Positions 49,683 to 59,640 of a DNA stretch of 64,000 bases are shown here, one piece after another. The notes under the pieces were generated by a model. It made no database searches, was not told the origin of the DNA, and saw only the letters and a list, made by a program, of their open reading frames with translations. This stretch comes from Motacilla alba alba (lineage: Eukaryota > Chordata > Aves > Passeriformes > Motacillidae). How positions within the stretch are numbered: position 1 is the stretch's first letter; each line of letters opens with the position of its first letter. The stretch spans positions 25,092,286 through 25,156,285 of the forward strand of contig NC_052021.1 of the NCBI RefSeq assembly GCF_015832195.1, given 5' to 3'. The translations under genes and the position numbers were made by a program.

Positions 49683-51503
49683 GCCCAAGGTCTTTTTCCT
49701 ACCAGGGTACTAGGGCAGTGCAACAGGAGTCAGAGAAGTGGGGTATCTACAAGCACAGAGGAACTGCTCCAGGAAACAGAGGAGGAATATGGAGATTTGA
49801 GATAGTAAACATCCTAAAGGACCCATGTTTGCTACAGTACAGTCTCCTACATTCCCTAAATCTTCCCGTTAGAGGGGCAGCTTTTCTGCCTTTCCAGAGG
49901 TGAGCAGGAGGCAGCAAAGCAAAGGCTGCTTCTAGCAGCCTCCGTGTCTTCCTATGGCTTGAGGTGGCCCTGCACAGGACCTATGCTTTATCAAAGACTG
50001 CATTTTACATCTATTATAGCTTTGGGTTTGGATATTTCAAAAAAAAACTTTTATCAGGTGATAGAATGAGAATTTGTACCATAATGCCTTGCAAGAACTG
50101 ACTGTACCTTCAAAGGCAGCAGCAGCTCTGATCATCTTGATACGCAAACCAACTTCTGCTTGTAAAACTTCCCTCCCTGGAGAAAAGGCTTTTGTTGAAA
50201 TGCAAGGACTCCCTCCAGGGATGTGTGGCTCTCTTCTTCCAAGGCAGGGAAATAATTAACTACCATGATCTCTCAGCCATGCTGTGCTTCTCAAAACACT
50301 CCGAAGGAGCTTGTTAGATGCACATAACTTACAGTGCTCGCTCCATGTTAAACCCTTCAGTTGCTAAATCCACCTTTCCAAGCTGGAGACAGAGCCAGAG
50401 GAGTGACTCAGTCATGTGGAGTGGGTGTGGCTTGCTGATTTCATTAATTTAGTTAATTACAGCACTTCTTCAACAGCATCAATCTTTTCTCTGTCTTGTG
50501 AAGTAAGTGTCTGGTTTATAAATTCAATTGCTGGGGCTGCTTGATGATCAGTTTTGACAATTCTATTCTTTCCCTCACAAATGTTGACTCTGTCTTAATG
50601 CCCACTCAGCCAATCAAGTCAAATTTCTATTATAAGGAACTTTTGGAGATATGATCAAGTTTGAATGCCAAGGGCTGGAAAAGAATTATGGTATTTCCCA
50701 ACTTTACTCTGTGATTGTCTCCTTCTCCAAAGCCCTCATTACTGCAGCACTAAATAGATTTTGAATGTATGAGGAGGGAAGATGCAATTAGTAAAAGTAA
50801 ATAAATAATTACTGAGGGAAATGGATGTTAGGCTGGTTAACAATGGTAAAAAGAGAATGTTGTGGTCTGAATTGGAAGAAGGAGGTTTGGCATATCCAAA
50901 GACTTTAGATCAGGTTTATGGATTATCAATACCTACCTCTGCTTTCATACAGGGCTCAGGAACACCTATGCACCCTGGTTCCTTTAACAACTTCATCAGT
51001 CCTCAGAGTTCACGGGCATGGAGTTTTAATACATTTTTTTCTTTTGTTCCCCAATATTGATGAAGTCCTGAAATACTTAACCAAAGTTTTCGGATGTGTA
51101 AATTAGGATTCTGAAAGGTAAATCCCATAGAATCAACAGTTAAATTATAGCTGTTGAATTCAAAGGATTTGTGCATGCATAATCCAAGCGTGTGTGTTTG
51201 TGGAAGTAACATCAAACAATTTAAGAGGAAAGTATGATCTTATATGAAGCTTCTTTGATTTGTTTGTGCCTTGAAACTCCAGATCTCTGCACAAACATGT
51301 TCATTCTAACGAGTTTATAATTTTTCCCTGCCAGTGTTAATTTTTGAATTCTTTTTCTTAATCCTTTTGTATAGCTTGCAAATCTCCTTTTTGTCTTCTA
51401 GCACATTTTCAGAGATATGCCTACATTATCTCTGTGTTGTAATCAGGCAGATCTGTTACATAAATATAATTCCTAAATGTATTCTGAGAGATTTTTAAAA
51501 TAG
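49683..51503. other. Unique noncoding DNA, no gene seen
   Basis: No repeat family, RNA gene or supported frame. A 124-codon frame at 49529-49903 runs through the poly-A tract (Lys run) and is therefore suspect. Confidence 0.55.
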
Positions 51504-51528
51504 TACTACTACTACTACTACTACTACT
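51504..51528. repeat. (ACT)n trinucleotide microsatellite
   Basis: Eight uninterrupted TAC/ACT units. Short perfect trinucleotide repeat, probably length-variable. Confidence 0.97.
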
Positions 51529-51882
51529 AAAGCCAATAGATATATGGAGCATTGGAACTCAGTGAGCCATATCTTCCAATCACATTATAATTTTACCCTT
51601 TTTAGGGTTATTATGTCATGCTGTATCAGTGACACAGCCATTCCAGAATTCAGTCTTTATTTTATGTTCTGTTTAAAGATGAATCCTGCAATGTCTCTGA
51701 AAACACACAGATGTAAGCTGAGGAGCTTTAGTCTGGTAAACCAAGTTACAGACCTAGGAATAACTGATTGACATTAGCTCTTCCTGTGATGCCTCAGGTT
51801 TTAGCTTTTATATTTTTCAGACTCTGTACTGCTTTAATGTGTACTTCTGAGCTTCATCTTAGGGGATAGTAAGCTCTCTTCG
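51529..51882. other. Unique noncoding DNA, no gene seen
   Basis: A short flank between the trinucleotide repeat and the LTR. One unrecognised 75-codon frame (51544-51771); nothing else seen. Confidence 0.55.
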
Positions 51883-52245
51883 TGGAGTAGCCAGACAAAA
51901 CAATTCCTTCTATAGCTGGGGACCAAGGACAAATGATCCAAATTTCAGGCCCAAGAGCATAAACAACATGGGCTGAAGAAAGAAAAACAAGCAGGATGGG
52001 ACTTCATAACCTAAAGCTATAATTGGATAATTAACTCCAACATGCTAATGAACCAGAATTTATGAAAGTGTGAGACCTCATGACCAGTCATCCATTTTGT
52101 GACCATTTTGAGTTCATCATTGGTGTAGCCCTGGCTGGGCTCTTGTGCTGCCCAAGGTGGATCCATTGAGGCCTTTTAATAAATCCCTACTTTATTCTTT
52201 AGCTTCATCTAGTCTCTGTTCTAGGTCAGCCTTCACAAGGTGTCA
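51883..52245 (+). mobile_element. Solo LTR of an endogenous retrovirus, about 363 bp
   Basis: The segment begins TGGAGTAGCC and ends CACAAGGTGTCA, with TG...CA termini. An AATAAA polyadenylation signal at 52178-52183 is followed by 'tttattctttagcttcatct' and 'agtctctgttctaggtcagc', a U5-like end. Internal blocks such as 'gtgtgagacctcatgaccag' and 'tcatccattttgtgaccatt' resemble LTRs I associate with songbird endogenous retroviruses. That family link is from memory and not verified. No gag, pol or env and no second LTR are present, so this is a solo LTR left by recombination. I could not find a clear target-site duplication, so the ends may be off by some bases. Confidence 0.72.
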
Positions 52246-52771
52246 CCCAGAATAAATAAATGACAAGGATTTGGCTGTCAGCTGTCTTTGCTGAATGTCT
52301 AATTTCCAGCAGGTAGTTTTAGAGGTAAGCACAGTGTTCAGAGCTCTGCAGACCTGCTTCCCAGAACTCCTCTTTCCCTGCCGCGGATCATATTCTACAT
52401 GCCCTGAAAGGGTCATGCCTTAGGAGGCCATGGGAAAGCTGTGGTGACTTGGGTGGCTCAGTGTGTGTGACAGGGTGGCCCAGCTGTGGTGGCACTGCCA
52501 GGCGCCCTGAACCTCCGCGCTCTCTCCATCAGCTTATGCTCAGGACAGGGGTGGCTGCACAAAGGCCCATTGCAGGAATGTGACAGGAAAGCAGGATAAT
52601 GTAATGTGGCAGATGCTGCACAGAGGGGAATTGGGGTCATTTTGCATGCCTGTGTATAATGCAATGTTATGCCATAATTAAGACACTGGATGGAAGCAGT
52701 TGAGAAGGATTAGCTACTGATCCATACATTTTATGTTCCTGTTTATTTAAGATAAAGCCTCACGCTAGAAT
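52246..52771. other. Unique noncoding DNA, partly GC-rich
   Basis: The interval 52370-52570 is GC-richer with some CpGs (GCCGCGG near 52381, GGCGCC near 52501, CCGCGC near 52515). I recognise neither a promoter nor a repeat. No coding frame supported. Confidence 0.5.
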
Positions 52772-52818
52772 GGTTTGTTGTTTTTTGTTTTTTTTGTTGT
52801 TTTTTTTTTTTTTTTTTT
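52772..52818. repeat. T-rich low-complexity tract
   Basis: T/G-rich sequence ending in a run of about 19 T. Simple sequence only. Confidence 0.9.
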
Positions 52819-53614
52819 AATATTAAGCCTCTTTAAAGCTTTAATTTCCTTTCTTTTCTTTGTAGATGTATATTTTTTAATGTGTTTTTCTCTGGTTTAG
52901 TAAAAAGATAGATTTCTAGAGCATGGCCTGGCTTTATACGTTGGCCTATAAAGCAGGGCAGAGATCTGTAGAATGGAACCATAAGCCCCATGATTCATGG
53001 CAGCACTATACCCAAGGGGAAATATGCTTCCCATTTTCAGGGAAGGGTGGAATAGTCTCACTTTTCAAGTATAGGGAGGTGATTTTTTCTGCTTCCTTTT
53101 CAAATAATTAAGTTGCCCATGAAAACTGGGCAGCCCTCTTAAAATATTCTTTCCTCAAAAACCACAACTTCCTATCAGTAGACAACTATGCATGGAAAAT
53201 ATCACTTGCTCAAAATCTGAAAAAAAAAATGGGGAGTCGTGAAACTTTTCTGTAGAAGGAAGTTGTGTACTGAGGGTCAGAGTGACATGAACTTTTTGGA
53301 CTTCTGTTAGAAGTCAGCTTTGATAGAGGAGAGAGGGGACAGGCAGAACCAGGTTGTGTTCAATTATTCAATTAATTTCTATCACTGGTTACTTCAAATC
53401 TTCAAGAGGGTGCTCAGGAATAAAAGGTTGGGGCAACAATCTGTTTGAAAATTGTGCCAGTGAAAATGAAACAATCAATTAGTATCAAAGGCAGACTTTT
53501 TATCTGACAGGGTAAGTGGAAAAAATACAAAATTATGAAACCCTGTGAGCAGATCTCTTAGAGTTTAAGGTATGTTTGAACCCAAAGTAATTTTTTCTAG
53601 CTAAGGAAAAATAA
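52819..53614. other. Unique noncoding DNA, no gene seen
   Basis: AT-rich, no repeat family or supported frame. Confidence 0.6.
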
Positions 53615-53683
53615 TCCTGTTTCTCTCTCTTTGCACTTCTCCTTCTCTCTCTTTGCTTTTCTGTGCTGTTTTCTTGCTTTCAG
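53615..53683 (+). other. Long pyrimidine tract ending in CAG, strong 3'-splice-site look-alike
   Basis: Almost 70 nt of C/T-dominated sequence with two copies of TTCTCTCTCTTTGC, then 'gttttcttgctttcag' with CAG at 53681-53683. It resembles extended polypyrimidine tracts bound by PTB-type proteins upstream of regulated exons. The downstream sequence has no good donor or recognisable coding frame, so this may be simple C/T-rich DNA. Confidence 0.35.
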
Positions 53684-56600
53684 CAAATCTCTCAGTGTAT
53701 TTCCAAGTTAGATAGCACAGCTTTATCAATTTTGTGCTTGTTTGGTCCTTTGCAATTCCCATGGTACTTCAGTAGAGCTGAAGGTCTTTGAAGACCATCT
53801 CTGTAGAGTTCTGATGAGTTTTTTCAGCACACTTAGCCTGGAGATTATCTCTTCCCTTTTTTGGAAAAAGATAGGAGAAGAAGCAAACCCCAGAAACTGT
53901 GTTAATTCTTGAGAGCTACATCATATCAGCGCCAAGTTCCCAGAAGATCTGTCAATTTCTGCTTCCTTATGGTGGGTAGGACCAGAGGCCATTCTGCTTA
54001 AAGCAAAACATAGTAAACCCTTGTTCATGGATTATTTGCCTGTGAGGGAGTTAAAAGTTTGTCTAAATCATTATATTTGTTTCAGAGGTTGCGTAGCTAT
54101 GGTTAGGAAAATTCACCATCTGGGAAAGAGTGCTTCTTGTTACTCAGCTGAAACAAGAAATACAAACACACCACAAGGCTCTTCCACTGGGAAAACCACT
54201 TTCAGAACCAAAGACCTGACATGCCATATAAATTTCACCAAGAACCAGCAACACTCAGTTGAGGCACATTTGTAAACACAAAATGTGAGACTTCTTAAAT
54301 TTAGAAAATAAATTTAAACCCCTTGTCTTTTGAATGCCTTTGTATCTTTCAGTGCCTCCAGTTCAGAAAACAGATCATCATTCATATTTATGAGGAGTAA
54401 TTTGTATCAATTCATAATTATCTTCTGTAAAATTCATTCTCTCAGTGCATAAGTAAAATATTCACAAGGCAAAATGGAAGTGCCATAATAAAAGCATTTG
54501 TCCTTCATCCCACACTGCAGGACTTTGTCTAACCTGGAGTCTTGAGTTATCAAACCAGTGACTGATTTTCCTGGAGGTAAAAGTCCAGCGTTAATTTATT
54601 TCCAATGCAAGCATTTTTCCAGTCATGGATCCTTTCAAAATTAATTTGGAGTACAGATATCTCTGTGCGCTCCTGAGACTGCCTTTTCTAGGATATGTGG
54701 GCTGGAAGCTTTGGGGACCTGAGGAAAGGCCAGTTTTAAGAATAGGCAAGCAACAGGTACACTTCAGCTTTGGCAGCTGTTCTTCCCCTCCTCCCCTGTC
54801 CCACCTGCATGGTGGCATGATATCTGCTTCCAAGCACTACTGCTATTTTTTAATAGTGTTTTCCAACAGACTGACTAATTTCCCTACCCTACCATTTCCT
54901 GGTCTTCATGGGCAGTCAGTGACCTTTAGCAGATGAAAGCTTGAGGCAGTTGAACCTGTTCCCTGCAATCAAAACAAACTCAGATTATTAATTCCATTAA
55001 GTTTTAACCACTGCTTTTAATTGCAAATTTACTTTTCTGTTTGGTTGGTTGCTTGGGTTTGTGTTTTGTTTTTTTATTGTTACACTCAATGGCACCAATG
55101 AGAGGAATGTGCCATTTTGAGCTGTTAGCAGTTCCTTTTTTCTCTTTATCTTCTTACTTACCTGATTCCTGGTCAATGCAGGAGAAGGTTTACTAAATTT
55201 GTTGGATTTTTTATTAGTTTCGTCTCACCTCGGGCCCTGAAGAGAGGGATAATCACATCAGACTCTCTATAGCTTGGTAATTTGGGGATCTGCGTGACAT
55301 GGAAAAGGATGTGTCCAGGTGTGGGTGACTGGACAATAAGGTGTGCAAGTATGGGAACTTAGTAACACAATCCAGCTTGGAAAAATGGCAATCACAGACA
55401 AAGTGTGCCAAGGCATCTTTCTCTGGGGACTGTCTCTGGACCTATGGTGAATTAATCACATTCTTTAGATGCAGAAATACAATTCTGTCCCACCATTCTT
55501 GGCAGTCTTTGTTTGAATGACTAATTATCTCTATTTTTAGATGTTTTTATACATACACCTTAAAACATCTCAGGATGTGAAAGAACACTTTCAGACAACT
55601 GGAGGCAGACAGCCCCAGAAGGAAAGTCCTTGAAAATCAATATGGACCAGGGGAAAGCTCGGGCCACTTGATTGCTTCTAGCTGAGTTAGTGGCTAAGGG
55701 AGAATGAAAGTGGACATTCCCAATTTCCAGTAAAACAACACTAAGTGCAAGTCTATATGGCAATGTGGTTCTACAGCCAGAACCGAGGAAACATTTGCAG
55801 AGGCCTCTGTATTTTTTGAAAATCAGTGTAATGCACTGAGGTGGCCATAGCTGGAGTCCTTCAAGGTTTTTCCCAACATTGAAAACTTCTTTATTTTAAA
55901 ACTGCCCCAACTATAGAGCTAAGCCTATATTTCAGGTATTCTCCTTCTAGCTTATGGCATGCCAAGGTAACCTGCTTAGTGTTTTTCTTCTGAGATCTGC
56001 CTTTCCTCTCAGGTGATCAAACAAAGTGTCTGTCCTTTGTCAGGACAGTGAGTGTCCTGAGAGTATGACTGTCTGTCTGGGTATTTGATCCTGGCTTGGA
56101 AATCCTCATGTTTACTTATTCCTCCTTTGATGGAATAAGGTGTAACAATGTGACATCTGTAAATCATTTTTAGCACCAGACAATTTAGGGAAAAAAAAAA
56201 GGCAATTCATTTAATCTTAATGTAATGACTATTTAAGCAGTTACTAAATTTAGTTGTGCAAAATAAGAGACAAATGTTTTGTAAGTACCTAAACAGTAAT
56301 TTAGCTCCAAAAGGTTCACTGTGTGGTTCAGCCATTCAAAAAGTTAACAGGATATTCATATTATATCACTGTCTGTTTTCCTCTGCACTGTCTCCGAAGA
56401 ACAGGCTCTTGATATAGAGACAAACCTATTTTCCATAAATACCTTTTTTTTTTCTGAGATTCCATTCAAATCAAAGTTCCCCTTCTCTGCTCAGGGATAT
56501 GCATAATAGAGATGATTTAGTGGATTAAAAATACCAATTGTCTGATTTCCTTAACCGGATAATGGTTACCAGTTTGTAGATGCTACTGCTGTCCCTAGTG

Positions 56601-57988
56601 CGTTGACAGATAGTAAAGAAAAGCCTTTACTGAATGCAAATGAAAGCCTGAGGACTGATGCTATAGTTAAGTGGACTATAAATGGATAACTATCCTCAGT
56701 AAATGAAGTGTTGCATATATACTCCCTTGGTGGGGCTTAGAGCTGGGCAGGAAATTTTCAGATGAAAATGCAGTAGGAAAATGTTGATTAATTAAATCTA
56801 TCAGCAAATCTGGGTATGTTTTGACAACTTTTGTTGGGAAATGTTTCTCTCAGGTCCAGGATGGGAAGACTATTTTAGAAAAGGATACAACTCAGTAGAA
56901 ACACACCAGTGATTTTTCTCACAGCTTTGTAGAACCATCAGGTTTTACTTCCTGCTATGCCACATTTCTCATGTTTTTGGCCATTCCAGGCCTATTCTAC
57001 TGCAGATGTTCTCACTCACTGATTAGACAGGTATTCAATGGAGGAGAGGAAAAAGCTGCAGTGACTGGGCATGCCCTCTATTTCTTCTTATGAAATGCAA
57101 AACCAACAATAATAAAATCTCTTTGAAGGAGGAGGCATTCAGAAACCCCATCTTTGGTCATGTGATGAAAATGCAATTTTCCTGCAGATTGAGAAGAACC
57201 TCCAGAACCATATTCAGAGTAGGAACCTGAGTTTGCTGAATCCCTTGGCTGCTGTGGTGCCTCTGTGCCCAGGGACTAAAGGCAGCTTTGATGAACCTGC
57301 TCATTCAAGTTCCTAATGTCATATGGATTCCATCTTCTTTTTCCACAGCACCTACTCTGGCAGATCACCAGCCTCAGAGCTACAGACAAAATTTTATACT
57401 AACATTCTGTTTTAAAGAGATAAACACATTGATGCCAGTGGGAGCAGGGCACATAGATATTGCTGCATCTTCAAATTTGCTGGGTAGCACTAACACCTAA
57501 GCAAATTACAATCTCTTTTGATTTTTATTAATCTATGAAGTGTCTTTATCACGTGAATATAAATTCATTGTGGAGATATATGTTCCTCATTATTTCTTTT
57601 CCTCATTTAGGCTGCCCATTTTGTCTGCCAGGTTAGGTGCTGCTGTAGTCTGCTAACCCTCATCTGTATCAGCATTCTGACTGTGCTTAGTCTGGTCCTC
57701 TTCATGGCTCTTCTCCTTGGCTAATGACAGTTTGGGAATCCACAAGCCAGCCAGCAGGACTCTTCCTGCCTCACAGAGTCTGGTGCATGTCTGTCGGCTG
57801 CCAGTGCACCTGCAACTACCCATTGCTGGTGCACAAACAGAGAAATTATGTTTGGGATTATTAGCCCAGGCATTGCTTGCCCTTCTACAATAATTTAAAT
57901 GTAGGTGTATTGAAGGCCCTGAAGCTGTGCTGACAATCCTCATTTAGTGAAATAATTAATTTGAATGCTTGGTGTTCTTGTCTTTCAG
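53684..57988. other. Unique noncoding DNA, no gene seen
   Basis: No repeat family or RNA gene recognised. Frames of 80-103 codons at 54591-54936 and 57653-57943 have no domain signature. The interval 56480-56720 is complex AT-rich sequence with an ATGCATAAT-type core and homeodomain-like motifs, a candidate conserved noncoding block. Confidence 0.5.
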
Positions 57989-58018
57989 GGATGGTGGTGA
58001 TGTCCGTTATCAAGTTAG
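57989..58018 (+). other. Possible 30-nt microexon, unconfirmed
   Basis: Acceptor 'ggtgttcttgtctttcag' ends at 57988 and a strong donor TTAG|gtaagc begins at 58019. The 30-nt insert is a multiple of three. Two of its three frames are open: one reads DGGDVRYQV plus a split codon, the other MVVMSVIKL plus a split codon. Both splice sites are close to consensus, which is uncommon for a pair only 30 nt apart. Short in-frame exons are typical of neuronal cell-surface genes, but I recognise neither peptide and no flanking exon lies in this window. Confidence 0.25.
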
Positions 58019-58305
58019 GTAAGCCTTCTCTGCAGAAATACTGAATTCCAAAAAACTGGACTGGGCCACTCGTTATTTACAAGAAGAAAGGAAAGTTGTC
58101 TTACATTTGACAGCAATGAGTATCTCAATGGAGAAAGAGAAGGTTTCCCTACCAAGTATATCTGTTGCTAATGCAAGGTGAGGAATGGATTTTGTAACAC
58201 AAGAGAAGACTTGTACTTTTAAAATAATATTTTGATCTTGAGTGAACAGAGATTTTAGGAAAAATTAACCTATGAATAGAACTTTCACCCAAGAATTTCC
58301 TTTCA

Positions 58306-58387
58306 CCTGAAGTGCAGGAATATGGCCCAAAGCTTGCTCAAATTGCTCCTCATTGAAATAGCAGGATTTCTTTCCCTTTCCTGAAAT
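58306..58387 (+). repeat. Local repeat, copy 1, with an adjoining 22-bp hairpin
   Basis: An approximately 81-bp unit starting 'acctgaagtgcagg' and ending 'tttccctttcctgaaa'. It recurs at 58724-58807 with about ten substitutions. Its last 22 bases (from GATTTCTTTCC) pair with the following sequence ending near 58422 as an inverted repeat, 20 of 22 matching, with a 12-nt loop. I do not recognise the family. Confidence 0.85.
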
Positions 58388-58543
58388 CAAATTCTTCCTT
58401 TCAGGAAAGAGAATGAAATCTTGCAATCAGAGGACCAATTTGAACTAACGCTCCAGAAAGGAGATATGGTCAATCAAAAATGAAATTGAAAAATTCAGGA
58501 AGTTTTAAATGGAGTGACTACAACCAGATGTACTGAGATGAAA

Positions 58544-58595
58544 TGTGGTGCAGGGAAATGACCAAAACTTGCCCAAATAATTGCCTTTGAAATCT
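58544..58595 (+). repeat. Local repeat, degenerate middle copy
   Basis: About 52 bp ('gtggtgcagggaaatgacca', 'aaacttgcccaaata', 'ttgcctttgaaat') align with the central part of the units at 58306 and 58724, allowing small indels. More diverged than the other two. The assignment is by eye. Confidence 0.45.
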
Positions 58596-58657
58596 CTAAA
58601 ATCAGAAAACAAAGGGAAACAATGAGTCAGGAGAGAAACAGAAGAACTGAAACTTCA

Positions 58658-58686
58658 AAAGAAAAAAAAAAAAAAACAACCAAAAA
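58658..58686. repeat. Poly-A tract
   Basis: Sixteen or so A after 'aaaag', then A/C-rich sequence, lying between the middle and third copies of the local repeat. Simple sequence. Confidence 0.9.
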
Positions 58687-58723
58687 CCTGGTGGAACATG
58701 GACACAAGAAAAGCCAATGGGAT

Positions 58724-58807
58724 GACCTGAAGTGCAGGAATATGGCCTGAAGCTTGCCCGAATTGATCCTCATTGAAATTGCAGGGTTTCATTCCCTTTC
58801 CTGAAAG
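58724..58807 (+). repeat. Local repeat, copy 2, ending in a perfect 10-bp snap-back
   Basis: Second good copy of the unit at 58306-58387 (same orientation, 419 bp apart). It ends in ATTCCCTTTC-CT-GAAAGGGAAT, an inverted repeat with perfect 10-bp arms and a 2-nt centre. Confidence 0.85.
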
Positions 58808-59106
58808 GGAATAAATCACTGGGAAAAAATCAGACTGCATCAGCATCTATCATTAGTTCTACTACATTAGAGAATTAGCAACCTCCCCTCCCTCAGGCAG
58901 ATCAATCACGCTGTTAGCAGGTTCCCATGGTACCATCCTACAGCAACCAGTCTCTACCCATTATATCCTGCAAAAATATCACCAACCCTTCCCTGATCTT
59001 CATGCTACTGTCCAAACAATTAGCGCACCAAAATCTTTGGAACAATTTGTGCAGAGAACAGAAGGACACCACCAGCACCTGGGCTGCTTTGCAATTGTCC
59101 AGGCAA
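58808..59106. other. Unique noncoding DNA, no gene seen
   Basis: No repeat family recognised. Contains most of a 123-codon plus-strand frame (58927-59298) with no domain features. Confidence 0.5.
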
Positions 59107-59640
59107 TCAGCACTCGCTCCCTTCCCTACGTGCAAATGGGCTTGGAAAAAGAGGGAGCCTGTCTTCCTCCTGGGCAAGCAGCCCTGCTACAGCCATCATG
59201 GGCAGAGTGCAAGTGAATCTGACACTGTCCTGACCATTCCCATTCTCAAAACATTTATGAGATTGTGGCCATATCACAGCTGGCCGTTTAGGGAATAGGC
59301 AATAAACTAAAACATTTCCCATGTAGATGACAGATGGGATTGGGTGATAGGGACTGATGAATATCACTAAGGCCTTCCCATGGATATCCACACATCTTAT
59401 TGATGCTACAGCTAAAGCTGATACACCTTGTAGCAGGGGAAAGGCTGTTTTTGATACATTAGGGGAGCAATATGGAAGGAGCGGAGCAAGATATTTTCTC
59501 ATTAAACAAGAAAACCAAAAAAGAATGAATGCATTTTCTAAGCTTGAAAAATAGTGAGAGTTGATCAGCCTATTAACAAAGTTCAAGGATGATAGAAAAT
59601 GCGCAGATACCTGTGGGTAGCCATCAAGACAGAGAGACAC
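59107..59640 (-). other. Longest open frame in the window (177 codons), unrecognised, probably chance
   Basis: The minus-strand frame runs from ATG at 59640 to a stop at 59107. The translation has two hydrophobic patches (around residues 33-50 with FILFWFSCLM, and around residues 100-115 with IYMGNVLVYCLF), many Cys and Pro, and a final basic/acidic tail (FARREGSEC). I recognise no domain, signal peptide or catalytic motif. Plus-strand frames of 123 and 65 codons overlap it, showing that this local GC-moderate sequence is simply stop-poor. No promoter, splice context or polyadenylation signal was tied to it. Confidence 0.12.
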
